DNA from: Amoebidium appalachense
Taxonomy: Eukaryota > Ichthyosporea
Assembly: GCA_963693365.1 (NCBI GenBank)
Contig: CAVNZM010000005.1
Coordinates: 4,588,001-4,652,000 of the forward strand
DNA: 64,000 nt
Direction: 5' to 3'
Shown here: in pieces, positions 1-23,648 of the stretch
Layout of the letters: every line of letters begins with the position of its first letter
Position numbering within the stretch: the stretch's first letter is position 1
The notes under the pieces: generated by a model
The model's input: only the letters and a program-made list of their open reading frames with translations
Databases searched by the model: none
What the model was told of the DNA's origin: nothing
Position numbers and translations under genes: made by a program

Positions 1-3736
<3,736 letters not shown>

Positions 3737-3768
3737 AGGGAGGGTGTGGGGTTGGTGTGGGTAGGGGT

Positions 3769-3808
<40 letters not shown>

Positions 3809-5135
3809 CTGGATTACTGGCCTAGTGGTAGTGGCAGAGAGATGTAGGGAGGGGGGGAAGGGGGGGGGGGGTGGGGGGGGGGGGGGGTGTAAAGGGGGAG
3901 GGACTTAAGGTGGGGGGAGGGGGGAGGGATAACTCAATGGCGAATGTAGTATACACACACAACACGCGCACATGGTAGGTAGACACCCACAGTATGTAGT
4001 GCCACTAATACAAACGTACACATACGTGCATCTATAGTGCACGCCACAACGCTTATCTACACGTGAAGTTACTGTCAGACGAATTAGCTTTGTCAGTGAT
4101 ATGACAATGTAATATGTTGTTAGAATGATGTCTCGTTATGCTGATAATTATAATACATCATGCTAAATGGGGAAGTTCAGTTGTATTACGAAGCCAGTCT
4201 ATGGCCAATATGTAAAGTAGCAATCTTTGAGACCTTAGCTTACAGTAATAGTGTGACAAGGAACGAAAGTCGTTAATTCGATGTGTACCTATATTGGAAA
4301 TGTAAAAATTATAAAATATGAAACATTGTAAGCGTTCGGGCACTTCACCTTTGGTCCCAAGACAGTGAGCTTTACATTAGTGGGAGCAAGTGAAATTGCT
4401 AACGGGGGGGGGGGAGGGGGGGGGGACTTCAAGGAGAGTAAGAGGGGGGGAGGGGGTGCAAAAAGACCTCCCGAATTGAAGGGGCGGGGGACGGGGGAGT
4501 AGAGGGACGGGAGTTTTTTGGGGAGGGGGAGGGGTGGGGGGTGGGGGGGGGGGGGGGGGGGGGGGGGGGGTAGCAGGAGAAGGAACATCCGGAAGCCCCA
4601 GCTAGTATTGAAGAGCAGAGACAAAACGTAGCCTAGAGGTCTCACAGTATAAAGTGTATTGATGTAGGTTTTTTTTCTTTTTTTCCTTTCTTTTTCTTCC
4701 CTTGGGTGTGGGGGCGGTAGAGGCGGGGAGTGGGGGCAACAATATGATTGCAATTGAATACAGTAGCAGACTAAATTCGAAGGGTGCCCACGGCCCTCTG
4801 AACACAGTGTTCAGAGCTGGCCGTGGCCTAGATATCGATCGTGAGATGTTTTTATTAGGCTGCTGCCGGACAAACTTCATGATTGCAAGCTGCCGTTGGC
4901 CATATGAAATTTGTGGCCATGCTTGTGCTAAGAAAGGGCATGTGGGCCTCGATACTCTATATGAACGGAGCCCTTTTCTCCCAGGGCCGAGAAACATTGT
5001 GCCATTGTGTAGGGCCGCCCATTTGCCTTCAAAAAACACGAGGAGGAGGAGCTTGCTGCGTGCGGGTGCAGCGCATGTTAGAATGCGATGTTGGGTGGGG
5101 TGCAGGTGGGTAAGTGTGTACGTGCACGTGCGTAC

Positions 5136-5200
<65 letters not shown>

Positions 5201-6236
5201 TTAGTGGGTGGGGGGGAGCGGGGTTAGGGGGTGGAAGGGGACGGGGAGGAGGAGGGGGACGGGCGGGAGGGTGCACCGACGTGGTTTAGTGAGCCCTTCT
5301 GCTTCTTCTGCGTGAAGAACAGTGACTATCCCGGCTGCTCTCTTGCGAGGACAAACCCCGAAACTGAAACTGAAGAACGCGCATGCTTGGCATGCATGAC
5401 AACACGAAACAGTTTTCCATGGGCATGCATATCGCACATACCACGCCCTTCATATATGAGCAGTGAGGTAAAGGGGGAGGCAAGGCTAGGTTTGAAGCTC
5501 AATGTTTTGTTTACTTCACGCAAGGTCTTCGGTTGCGTAAGAAACTTCTAGTCGGGGACGAAAGAAACTTCCAGGCGTCGAACCATTTTGTGTGGCGCGG
5601 AAACTTGTGCTTTCCACATATATACCGGTAGCGTGCACTAAGGTCGTCCAATAGGAATGAAGGTGCTCAAATTCGATTGGTGTTTGCGGAATGAGCTGAA
5701 GGCGGTATCCAATCAACATCAAAGATGAAGATATTCCTTGGGTAATCATCAACCGGCAAGAATCCAACAACATGAGAATTGGGTGATTAGCTAATTCGCT
5801 GGATGAAATAGTTGAGGGAATAAAGGTTTCAAGGATTGTTTACATGTAAATTGATTTAAAGCAATAGCAACATTTTTTATTATTATATAATTTATAAGCA
5901 TTGCTTTTATGCTATTTTGTTATCCTTTGTTTTTGTATTTTTTCTGAGATCAATTTTACGAAATGAGACCTCACGATTCTTATGAATTCTACACCGGTAG
6001 GCGAACACTAATAGGATATATATCATGCAGTTGTCTTTCCAGATCTGTGTTACATGTTGGTCTCAAGAAACGTGGAAGCTGTAACGGCAGCTTCACTTAT
6101 ATTGTAATTTTGTTTACCTGTCGACTGAAGCCCAAAGAACTCCACCAAAGTAGTATAACCTTCACGTTTTCCTCGGTGTAAACAACTGTTCCGTAGATAA
6201 ACACGCAGTTTGCGTATTTTTTACTTGCACACTTTC
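3737..6236. other. Spacer between the kelch gene and SQLE
   Basis: No gene recognised. It holds a 39-nt poly-G (3769-3807), several shorter poly-G tracts, a (GT)n at about 5139-5198, and AT-rich sequence at 5850-5960. Frames at 4702-5113 and 5231-5551 have no family match and odd composition and are not called. A strong hairpin lies at 4788-4826. CCAAT-type elements at 5648, 5676 (inverted) and 5709, about 530-590 nt before the SQLE ATG, make this the likely SQLE promoter; no TATA box is obvious close to the start. Confidence 0.6.
4788..4826. repeat. Near-perfect long hairpin
   Basis: Arms CCACGGCC-CTCTGAACAC and GTGTTCAGAG-CT-GGCCGTGG are complementary over 18 bp with a 2-nt bulge and an almost absent loop. 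In duplex DNA it could form a cruciform. No element boundary or target duplication was identified. Confidence 0.85.
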
Positions 6237-13903
<7,667 letters not shown>

Positions 13904-14692
13904 ACACTTATGTGAGGTCATGTTTCTGCAAATATGCTCGCAGTTTTTTGGCTATGATTGTGTATGTGATGTCCTTTATCTGCACACCAGAATAGCTTCA
14001 TACACCAGAAAATATGGATACGCGGCATATGGTTTAAGACAGAGAGGGGTAACAGGGGACAGAATTAATCGAATGACAGGCAGTTTTGCACGTTGAGGCA
14101 CGACGCTTATTTACTATTGCTTTTGTTTGGGATTTGTTGCTCACGGAATACATTTTTTTATTTTTATCTGCTTAACAAGTGAGATTAGAGAGAACAAAGG
14201 AAATCATTGCAAATTCATCTTGTTTTCAAGGTTTTTAGGATATCTTCTGTGATGGCCCCCGGTTGCTGGTATTTAACCTCCACCCGCGCCCATTGTGACA
14301 TGTAAAGGGGCATGAAATTTGGAATCTAACTGTGCGGCTCTATGCCGTTGTTGTGACTCGGTGGGAAATGCTGCTCGTCAGCTCTAGTTTTAATTTTCAG
14401 GATTTAAAACGAGCTACTGGTTGGTCGTAGCAATTTGAACTGTCGCATTCACTTGCGTTTTTGACCATGCCTAAGCCCTCTGTGCCAGGTGTGTTGAACA
14501 AGAGCTCAACACACTAGTCAGCTTGCTATATGTAGCCGATGATATAAATGATGCTGGCGGCCTTCGCGAGCTTGTTTGTGTGTGCACGTGTGGGGGTGGG
14601 GATGATGCATGTACATGTGTGTGTACGAATACGTATATGATATGTGTGGACGGGTTGTGGTGGTCACAGTGGTGGTGGACGTGTGTGTGTGT

Positions 14693-14747
<55 letters not shown>

Positions 14748-15631
14748 AGCACACGCGTAACGGTACATACGTGTGTACACGGTCGAACATCCGGCTGGGC
14801 CGTCTCCGTGGTACACATATATCTGACAATTGCAATCAACGGCGGCCCACAGCTTTTGGCAAATGCGAAAAATTATAACTTAAATATCTGCCAATTGCAA
14901 TCAACGGCGGCCCACAGCTTTTGGCAACTCCATGGTACACATATATCTGCCAATTGCAATCAACGGCGGCCCACAGCTTTTGGCAAATGCGAAAAATTAT
15001 AACTTAAATATCTGCCAATTGCAATCAACGGCGGCCCACAGCTTTTGGCAACTCCATGGTACACATATATCTGCCAATTGCAATCAACGGCGGCCCACAG
15101 CTTTTGGCAACTCCATGGTACACAAATATCTGACAATTGCAATCAACGGCGGCCCACAGCTTTTGGCAAATGCGAAGAATTCTAACTTGTGCATTCTTAT
15201 CATTTGGATGGTTTCTTGTCCGGCCAGCGGCACCGCAACAGTCAACAACAGCAAGACGACATAAGTGTATCCATGACGTGAACACCAGACCCGCTCAAGT
15301 CCTTTTTTTCTCTTTCTTTCATACTATTCAATTGATCATGGCCCAACACAATGATATCCCATACATTGTCAAGGAGAAAGGGGGCAAACGATCGTCGAAT
15401 AATGTTCACCGATACCCAAAAAAAGACGAGACTAAGGAATGATATGCAAACCTAACAGCATGACTGACAAACTTTCAGAGCACATAGACCCCAAAAGGTG
15501 AGCAAGAACGAAGCAAACATAGTTATTCAACAATATTGCCTGAAATGGCAACATACTGGGAGAGAGCAAAATACATGTTGGCGCACAGACACGCTTCGAA
15601 AGAAGCGCACAGTTTACACATTACGGCATTT

Positions 15632-15672
<41 letters not shown>

Positions 15673-16019
15673 AAAAAAACAAAAACAAAAAAAAACAAAA
15701 ACAAAACAAAAACAACCACAACCCAACAACCCACCCGCAGACCCACACAAACACGCCAACACACACACACACACAAAAAGAGGAGGAAACCGAGAAACAT
15801 GTAGGCATTGCAAATACATCTACATGCCAGATCAGTCTGTCTACAGCACCCAGCCTGCATCATGCTTACCATAACGATAGAAGAAAAACATACAATCGAA
15901 GGCACCAGGTCCTACGTACATCAAGTCAGGTATATATCATGTTTTCTCTGCCCATTCATCGTACAAATACACCTCAACAGGCTCACACACAAGAACTCAT
16001 AACGTCCTACCCTTCCACC
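13904..16019. other. Convergent spacer between SQLE and PPTC7
   Basis: 3' flanks of two genes. No AATAAA was seen close after the SQLE stop. Contents: unique sequence to 14560, poly-G 14707-14741, the minisatellite 14821-15180, unique AT-richer sequence, then poly-C 15633-15670 with an A-rich block. No coding region supported. Confidence 0.6.
14821..15180. repeat. Six-copy minisatellite with two alternating spacers
   Basis: A 40-nt core (starting ATCTGmCAATTGCAATCAA and ending CAGCTTTTGGCA) starts at 14821, 14886, 14945, 15010, 15069 and 15128. Periods are 65, 59, 65, 59 and 59 because the core is followed by spacer A (AATGCGAAAAATTATAACTT) or spacer B (ACTCCATGGTACACATAT) in the order A, B, A, B, B, A. 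Copies are nearly identical, so the array expanded recently. Translations of it are not evidence of a gene. Confidence 0.95.
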
Positions 16020-16931
16020 CTAGTCCACATACGCAATCACCGCGCACACATCATCCACCTTACCCCCCTTGAAGTTATACCCATACTTGCGCGCATGTGA
16101 CGCAAACGGGCTCACCCTCTCTTCATCTTTTGCCAAAACCGTTGCCCGTGCAACCAATTTCGCAACCGCCTCCCTCGTATTAAACCCTCCCGGAGCCGCC
16201 AAAAACGGTTTTAACTCATTCTCAATCTCATGATCAAACATATTATCATATAGCCCGTCCGTGCCCACCAAGACGACATCCCCCTTCTGCAGAGTCGCCT
16301 GAAAGGAGTACGCGTCTCCAGGCCTGTCGATGATAGACCCCGAGCGCATATTTTCAGGCATAACAGCCAATTGGAACGGTGCGTTAAAAAAGTGCTGCTG
16401 CTCGGGGCTGTGCCACGCCGTCCTGCCCTTTCTGAGCAAAACCATTCCGGAATCGCCCAAATTTGCGCCGTTTAAAACCCCGGTCCTCTTGTCTACGGTG
16501 ACTATACACGCCGTGCTGCTTCCAGCCTTAACCTTATTCTCCAACACCACCGCGTCATAAGCCAACTCCAAAATCTCCCCAGGAAGAGACCCCCCTCCTG
16601 ATTTTTTCGCCACTTTTTCCGCATTATCCATTAGTGCCCACGCAAACAGAGACGGATCGACCCCATGTTCCACCCACCCACCCACGCCGTCAGCAACCCC
16701 AAACACGAGGTGTGTGTCGCCGTCGTAAAGGAAAAACGCGTCTTCACCATAGTCTCTTTTTCTCATTTCGTGTCCGTTTGTCACTGGGTCAGAGGGGAGC
16801 GAGTCGAAGCCTTCCTTCTTCCCGTCTTTGGAAGGCTCTCGTGGCTTCCCTTTTCCGGCGCTGGCACAGGCAAAGTGGAGAGGCTGGACAGACGGCGGGT
16901 CTACAGTCTGAGGAAGAAGGACGGGGGAGAA

Positions 16932-16998
<67 letters not shown>

Positions 16999-17019
16999 GG
17001 GGGGGGGGGGGGGGGGGGG

Positions 17020-17064
<45 letters not shown>

Positions 17065-18187
17065 CGAGAGGGTGAGAAAAGAGTGAGAAGGGGGGGGGGG
17101 GGGGGGGGGGGGGGGTGTAGAACTACCAACTTTTCATTCCTTGCCCGTACCATAAAGTACCCCTGCTTGGGTATAAAATACAAGGAGCCCCCCCCCCCCC
17201 CCCCCTCCAAAAAAAAACGACAACAACGCCCTGTTCGTTACATACCGTGCTCAATTTTCGGTCCCCAACAAGCATATAAATGATGGACGCCAAACACAAA
17301 ATTCTTAGCACCCCCCCCCCCCCCCCCCCCCCTCCCTCCCTACCCCTCCAAAAAAGCACACTCACACAAACACAAACACACGGACACACGCACAAACCCG
17401 CCGCCGCCACCAACACCCCCACCGACAAAACATCAAAAACAACAAGCCTACCCTCTTCTCCCCATACCAAAAACCACATTCCCTCGACCCAGCCTCAGCC
17501 TAGTTGGATACCGCACTCCCCATTATCCCGCCAGCCCCCCCCCCCCCCCCCCCCCCCCCCCATCTTCCCTTCCTCCTGTCCCTCCCCACTTTCCCCCACG
17601 CGTAGTTATGGTCATAACAACAATCATGACAAGAACAGCAACAGCAACATGGGATCAACAACACCACGAGAGAGACAGAGAAAATACAAAGAGACAAGAA
17701 GGGGACAACAAACGAAACAACACCTTACAGACAACCAATGAACAAGCAGGCAGGCAGGCCGGCAGGCCGGCAGGCAGACAGGCAAACCTAGATATGCAAG
17801 CAGAGCAACCAAAGCCTCCAAGAAATTATACTTACGTGTGACCCCTGCCACCCCCCCTCCCTCCTCACCTCTTCCCCCCGTCCCTCCCCCCCGGCCCCTT
17901 CCCCACCCCCACCTCTTCGCCTATCCCCTTTTCACCATTTTCTCATCCTTCCCACCGCCGAACAAGCGTGAAAACGTTCGCGTGCGCGTGCGCGCGCACA
18001 CACACACACACACACAAGCACACCGTGACACACGTCCACACACAAAGGTACGTGCACGCACACACAACGTCATACACGCAGATAAACGCAGACGCGCGCG
18101 CGCGCGCACACACACACACACACAACCCCTCCCCTTTCCCCCCCTCCCCCCGTCCGCCTTCCCCACCAAAATGCCTCTTCACCTCGT

Positions 18188-18218
<31 letters not shown>

Positions 18219-18563
18219 CACACACACACATAAACCTCACCCACCCACACACACCCACACCCACACCCACACCCACACCCACACCCATCCATCCACCCAC
18301 CCACCCACCCACCCACCCACACACACACACATAACCCTCACCTTCTGCTGCTCGTGCCTCGGTGCAGTGACCCGTGCCTGCCTCAGAGAAGCGGCAGATG
18401 ATAATGGGGCAGCGCCAAAGTATGCGTGTGTGGGAAGCCACGTGCCAAACACGTGCTTGGCCAACTTGCTTCCTAATATGGCAGGTGCAGGCGACGCAGA
18501 ACGGAGGGCCAGGGAGAGGCTGGGCCGGAATCGGGCCACCAGAGAGAGCGCAGAAGACAACAT
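16020..18563 (-). CDS. PPTC7: PPTC7/PTC7-like mitochondrial PP2C phosphatase
   Basis: Two exons on the minus strand, 18563-18342 and 16907-16020 (TAG), both phase 0, total 369 residues. Exon 1 encodes an Arg/Ser/Ala-rich acid-poor leader (starts MLSSALSLVARFRPSLSLAL), typical of mitochondrial import. Exon 2 carries the PP2C fold of the PPTC7 subfamily: YGEDAFF (metal-site acidic residues 129-130), VADGVGGW (Asp147-Gly148), STACIVTVD, ANLGDSG, PEQQHFFNAPFQL, VGTDGLYDN (Asp291) and VDDVCAVIAYV (Asp359-Asp360). The family dephosphorylates mitochondrial proteins and in yeast acts on coenzyme Q synthesis and mitochondrial turnover. It is a metal-dependent Ser/Thr phosphatase. The intron's 3' end is an exceptional pyrimidine tract in the sense strand, about 120 nt of (CT)n and poly-C. 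The gene is convergent with SQLE and divergent from UQCR11. Exon 1 is joined by phase and a good AAG|GTGAGG donor; an extra small exon cannot be excluded. Confidence 0.93.
16936..17058. repeat. Giant poly-G / (GA)n tract in the PPTC7 intron
   Basis: 62 G, one A, 24 G, then about 18 GA units. On the coding (minus) strand it reads (CT)n then poly-C ending about 28 nt before the exon 2 acceptor, forming an outsized pyrimidine tract. Confidence 0.95.
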
Positions 18564-20115
18564 GGTGCGACGATGATGTCACTGAGCGAGACAAAGTCTA
18601 AAAATTCGTATCTGCTATAGGCTATACCCGCTCCTAGAGCGTTGCCGTTCCGTTCCGTTGGTCAAGAGTAGAGGATGGTGTTTTCAAAAAGAGGGTTTGA
18701 TGGCCATGGTTGCGTCGAAGGAAAAAGGGCCACAGCTCCAAAACATGAATAAGCTCTCAAGAGAAAGAGCACTTTATTAAAACCTTCCTAAGCTAACCTA
18801 TCTACTTAAAAAGGATAACATTAGAACCCTGCACCCCCATATCTTCTCCCTCGTTGCCTACTCTGTACTCTGTGCGTTCTTCCCCAGAATGAGTGCATGC
18901 AAGCACACACCCCCTGCTTTCGCCCCTGTTACGTAGGGCTACCTTTCCGTAGGGCTACCTTCGTATGCATTGGCGCATGGAGGGTTGGTATATGGGTGTG
19001 TGCGCAGGGCGGGTCGTTATCCGCACAACCGCATTTCGGGTCGAACCTCATACGGTTCACCCCACGACCCAAAACTTCTCATTCTAAAAACATCCACCTT
19101 CACTACAGAGTTTCTATTTATATTTCCTCAGCTGGACTCCGATCAGAGGGCCAAAGACCGCTACTTAGGGCCATGCGGCTGAGGCGTTTCGGTGCAGTCT
19201 CTGACGGTCCTTTTTACGTTCTGTTCGCTCTGTCGCGCTGGCGGTTTCGACGTAGGTTTTCCCATTTCTTTTGAGGAGGACTTTTTAATAGTAGAGGAAG
19301 GAGAAGACAGTGAATAAGAGAGGTTGTATGAGTGTTATTTTTGGTGGAGAATGCTGACTAAGGGATGTATTAGACATCAGCACACATCAAAATGTTCCTT
19401 ATGCCCCATGCCTTTGGAATTACGACATCACGAAGCTAGGAGTATAGTTAGAATAGTCTAAAAAAGAACGACACGCGGATAGAGAGGACGCGTTTTGTGT
19501 GGATCATTGAGTATTCACGTAGGATTAAGTGTAGATAGCACATCCATCGGCGGCTCGTCAGTCAACTGTCGATACCAGAATAGGGCAGGGCACCCATGCT
19601 TGGGTGCCAGCTTGGATGCAAAGCTCTGGGGAGATCGACCCAGAAATTCTTTTTTTCTTCTCGCTCGGATATACAGGGAGCCACCGCCACTTCAGTCCTT
19701 AATTTTGTCCGAGAAAGCCTTTTCCAAACAATTTAGCTGGGCTTTCATGGCGACGTGTTATACTGGTTGCAGAACCGGAAAGGCAGACCAGAAGTTTGCA
19801 TTGCTGTTTGCTTGTGGACATCGGCAGCCAAAAAATCAGAGCTCTAACGTAGCAACACGAATACGTGTTCGGATGGATGCACTCAGAGCTCTAACGAATG
19901 CATGTTCGGATGGATGCACCCATCACATCCAATAGTAGAGCATGTTAGACGCGAAGATTCCCGATAATAATCTGTGCTCTTAGTCTGTTTTCGGCAACAG
20001 GCACTCCCTCCTTGCCTCTTCTTGCTTCATCACTTCCGTCAACTTCACCATACACCCCTTGTTGTTGCGTGTTCTGACTGTTGCATTTCGGGGGCGCAGC
20101 ACAGAAAACGCAAAG
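18564..20115. promoter_or_regulatory. Divergent PPTC7/UQCR11 spacer, putative bidirectional promoter region
   Basis: A 1.55-kb stretch almost free of simple repeats between two start codons that point away from each other. No TATA box or recognised element is convincing. A minus-strand AATAAA at 18774-18769 region, an 8-bp hairpin at 19589-19608 (GGCACCCA/TGGGTGCC) and a short imperfect duplication at about 19840-19918 are visible. Frames at 18897-19274 and 19495-19935 match nothing known. Confidence 0.45.
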
Positions 20116-20761
20116 ATGGCAAGCAACATCCAGAGTCTGGCTGGGTTCTACAGCAAGAACGTGAAGGCTGCCAAGGCTCCCAGTGTTATCAACTCCTACC
20201 TCAAGGCTGGCATCAACTGGTGCGTGCTTGGTGTGGGGTGGATAAGAGTAGAAGAAATCTGACCAGCTTGGTTGCACAGAGAGAGGAGGGGGGAGGGGGG
20301 CAGTGAGAGGGGCGTGTGTCTGGTTGGGGGGGGGGGGGGGGACATGGGGTGGGACGAAAGGACAGGTCAAGGAAATGGAAGAGAGCGCTAAAAACAACAA
20401 CACGAGGGTAGAGCAGGGTATGATACGGCGGGGTTTGCTTGTGTATTTACATCCCCAAGAAGGGGTAGGGGGGGGGGATGGTGAAGAGCTCAGCATTTGA
20501 GACCCACCTCCCCTCCTCTGCAGTAGGGGTTGTTTGTGGGAGGGGATAGAAGGATTGCATAAATGGACCGATTGAAAATCGTTTGTCTTTGTTGCTTGAT
20601 CCCCGCTGGTTTGAAAGTTGAGACTTAATGCTTTGAAACCGATCCAGGTGGATGTGTGCATCACGATACTGTATTTTCGCGCGCGCGTGTGTGTGTGCGC
20701 ACACACACACACAACACACCTATGTGCAGTCCACGGCACACAGAAAAGCGCAGGCAGATGT

Positions 20762-20799
<38 letters not shown>

Positions 20800-21601
20800 G
20801 TGTCTGCGTGGGCACACACGGACAAATGCAGAGCAGAAGCATACGCACACATGTACACGACAGCAAGACACTGCACACGTTTGTGGGCACACTACACTCT
20901 ATATGCAGTCACACACGCATGCTTGTGGGCATGTGCAGTGACACCGTAAGCATTTAAAGCATAAGCATCACTCCATGTGTGCGTGGCATACACGCACACC
21001 CATTCACTCAAACACACGAGCACACACTCACTCAAACATGCACATACACACTTCAATGGAACGGAATTCCCTACACATCCACCTTATTATACACGTACAT
21101 TGCTGCAGCTCTGCGTTCTCGATTTCCCTTCTAGACACGGTCACGTTTGACTATGCATATCTACGCACACACAAGAAACCCATTAGGACGGAGAGGCAAA
21201 GCAACATATAGAGACCTGTCCCGGCCCTTTCATCTAATTTTTTTATGAAGCGTGGTGGCGGGCGTGGTATGTGAGTGGGCGGAGGAAGGGAGAAGGGCGA
21301 CGACAGAGTAGAGAGAGGGGGGAGGAGGGAGAAGAGAGAGAGAGAGAAGAGAGATACAATTAGGCAGCTGGGTGCAAGTCAAGCACGCGTGACCTTCTGC
21401 GCGAATTAAGTTGGTTACCTGCACCCCCCACACACTCCTCTTTGCTTTGCCAATAATGATGCCTTCCTTCCTCCTGACGCTTTTTCTCTCTGCAGGGTGC
21501 CGACACTGGGCATGTGGGGTGCTGTTGCCGCCGTTACGCTCGTGTTTGCCGTGCAGCCAACACAGATCTACAAGCACCTTCCCCTGACCAAGAAGGACTA
21601 A
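20116..21601 (+). CDS. UQCR11: Cytochrome b-c1 complex subunit 10 (UQCR11/QCR10)
   Basis: Two exons, 20116-20219 and 21496-21601 (TAA), splitting a Trp codon (phase 2), 69 residues in total. The family is short (56 residues in human, 77 in yeast). The diagnostic stretch across the junction is NWVPTLGMWGAVAAVTLVFA, which parallels the metazoan NWVPT..TWGAVGAVGLVWA segment, followed by a Lys-rich end (LPLTKKD). This is the small single-pass inner-membrane subunit of complex III near the Rieske protein, needed for stability rather than catalysis. Residues 1-33 are basic and Ser/Ala-rich, and one hydrophobic helix spans about 39-58. The start has CAAAG just before ATG. The 1276-nt intron holds (GT)n, poly-G and (CA)n. 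The gene is divergent from PPTC7. Too short for most automatic ORF calls; identity rests on the exact NWVPT and WGAV matches. Confidence 0.88.
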
Positions 21602-23075
21602 GCGTAACATAGATACCACTTATAAGCCCCACCATCGTAAAGAATAACACATATGTGAGTGTATAGTGTGTGAGGGAACCGTGTATGGTTGAGAGACGGT
21701 GCCTGAGATATGAAAGGCCCCTGGGGGGCTGGGACACGATTCAGTAAACCGTACTGGTTTCCTCTGTTTGGTGTGTCACGGATGAGTGTGACACATTCAC
21801 TTCTCGCTAACAACTTGCAATGCTGTATTATTTGTGTTTCAACACAGATTCTATACATTAGACGGTACACGGAAGAAGGGATCGTAAGCGCGCCACAGAA
21901 AGTTCAACAAATTCGCACGCACGTAAACACAACCGCAAGACTGGCTAGTACACACCCACCATGTCACACAACCACAAGCACAATTCTTAATATACCAAGC
22001 AAGTAAGTACAGAATAGAGTTCAAAAGAGGGCCGCATTCGTATCCGTCGAACGACATGCACCGAGTTCGAATCCGTCGAACAAAAGCGGACACATGTCTA
22101 GATTCTTGTGTTACATACATACATAATACCGTACAAGTCACCTGTGCAAGTCACAAATTTGCACGAACGGTTGTGCAGAGCGTCTAGATCTTTGAGTCTA
22201 ACTGGTTTGTATATTCCTGTTCCATAGTTCCTAGCCGTGCTGTGTACTGTGTAAGTTTGTCATGTGGCATGGAGTGTGCGCTTTTGTGCCCGAATGTGCA
22301 AACAAAGCATCCACACAGTGCAGATGATTGTGCGTGGACTTGGGGCCCGGGTAGACAAAGTTGTAGCAGGGGCCGGAAGGGGTTTTTTTTTTTGTTTTTG
22401 GGCCGGGGGGAGGGGGGGAGGGGGGGGCAAGCAGTTGCAAGGGACCAGCTCAGGAGCGGCCAACGGGGAAAAGGTAGGGACACGAATGTTAGGATCAATC
22501 AAGAAGAGTGTGGATATTTTACTGGAGGTCTCGGTGAACAATCCCAGGGTGACTGAAGACAAGTGAGAGAGAAAGAAAAATGTGTTGTGTTTCAACGACT
22601 TGACGGTTAGATATAGTGATGAGGTTTATTTTGATCTATGTAGCAAAGTCACACTTATTTTGGTTTTAGGCCTTGAACACATAGGCAAGAGACAATGGTG
22701 CAACCTATTGGGCATACTAATTATATACACCTGCGATTCAAGCCGAACGCTAGCGCTAGCCTAAACTGTCTTTGGAATAATGAGCTAAATTCGCAATCAA
22801 AAGCCTTATGCAATATTCCTCTGCCACCACATTAACATGAGGGGGGGTTGGGGAGGGGGGGGAGGGGGGAGGCAGAGGGAAAGTAGGGCGGAGGGAGGAT
22901 GAGGAAGGGGGAGGGGGTAAGAGAGGGGAGAAGGGGGAAGAGGGAGGGAGGAAGCCAGGGAACTTCCACAGATGCACCAAAATAGTTCTTGCTGTCCCCC
23001 CTCCCCCCCTCCCCCCCGCCCCCCCACCACCACCACCACCATCTCCTCCTCCTCCTCCTCCCCGTCCTACCTCTT
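21602..23075. other. Convergent spacer after UQCR11
   Basis: Mostly unique sequence. A short repeat of ATCCGTCGAAC occurs at about 22038-22084. G-rich blocks occur at 22405-22430 and 22840-22955 and a CCA-rich block at 22990-23060. No gene supported. Confidence 0.5.
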
Positions 23076-23648
23076 TCAATCCTTTTTCACCCCTGTCTTT
23101 GACAGGATCGTCCCAGTCACACATGAAGCCACCACCACCGCCGCACTCCCCCACATGACCGCCGGGCTCGGGTCTTCCGTGTCAACCACAAACTCGGCAC
23201 ACACCAACGGCAGAAACATGAGCACGTGATAACCTCGTGACGCCGATGCTCTCTTCCTGTCTTCGGGTTTGAGCGTCACTTTCAAGCCCCTCTTCCATTC
23301 TAGAACCGTGCGTAAAACACATGCAGTCCCTGTTGTAGCAGCGAGAAAAAGCCCTGCTCTCCGCAGATGTTTGATGCTATCCCAATGTTGGGGGGAGTAG
23401 ACACCAGCTACGTAGCCAGCACCGAGAAAGGAAACTACTCCTGCGTGTAGCACGGTGGATGCAAGGGAAAAAGGCTTGGGGAAGGTGAGAGTTGCCTCTG
23501 TGTTGGCATCTTGCGCATGTTCACTTGACTTTTTGTCCTCGGAGGAGGAGGGAGAGGATGGGTATTCGCGGAATAGGCCCCAGCACACGAGCGTGGTGGC
23601 GGCTACGCCGGGGATAAGAAGTCTCAAAGCGCTATTTTCTCCGTCCAT
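23076..23648 (-). CDS. Unrecognised multi-pass membrane protein, 190 aa
   Basis: A single uninterrupted frame opens with ATG in a strong context (ATCACCATGG) and ends with TGA at 23076. It is one of the few long frames here not made of simple repeats, which supports reality. Hydrophobic segments lie at about 10-26, 66-84, 98-116, 139-155 and 163-182, so four or five membrane helices are likely. A hydrophilic Ser/Glu/Lys-rich loop at about 31-55 follows the first helix; a basic loop (EWKRGLKVTLKPEDRKRAS) lies between helices three and four; the tail is KTGVKKD. I do not recognise the family and assign no function. It is convergent with UQCR11 and co-oriented with the BAH gene, 1.4 kb beyond that gene's stop codon. 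It could be an internal-membrane protein; no enzyme motif is visible. Confidence 0.6.
   Translation of the reverse strand: MDGENSALRLLIPGVAATTLVCWGLFREYPSSPSSSEDKKSSEHAQDANTEATLTFPKPFSLASTVLHAGVVSFLGAGYVAGVYSPQHWDSIKHLRRAGLFLAATTGTACVLRTVLEWKRGLKVTLKPEDRKRASASRGYHVLMFLPLVCAEFVVDTEDPSPAVMWGSAAVVVASCVTGTILSKTGVKKD

Noticed and set aside
14817-15264. Protein-coding reading of the minisatellite
   Set aside because: All frames are periodic products of the 59/65-nt repeat; there is no start context or known motif.
22038-22084. TTCGAATCC resembling a tRNA T-loop/B box
   Set aside because: No acceptor stem, D arm or anticodon arm can be folded around it; it is part of a short local repeat.
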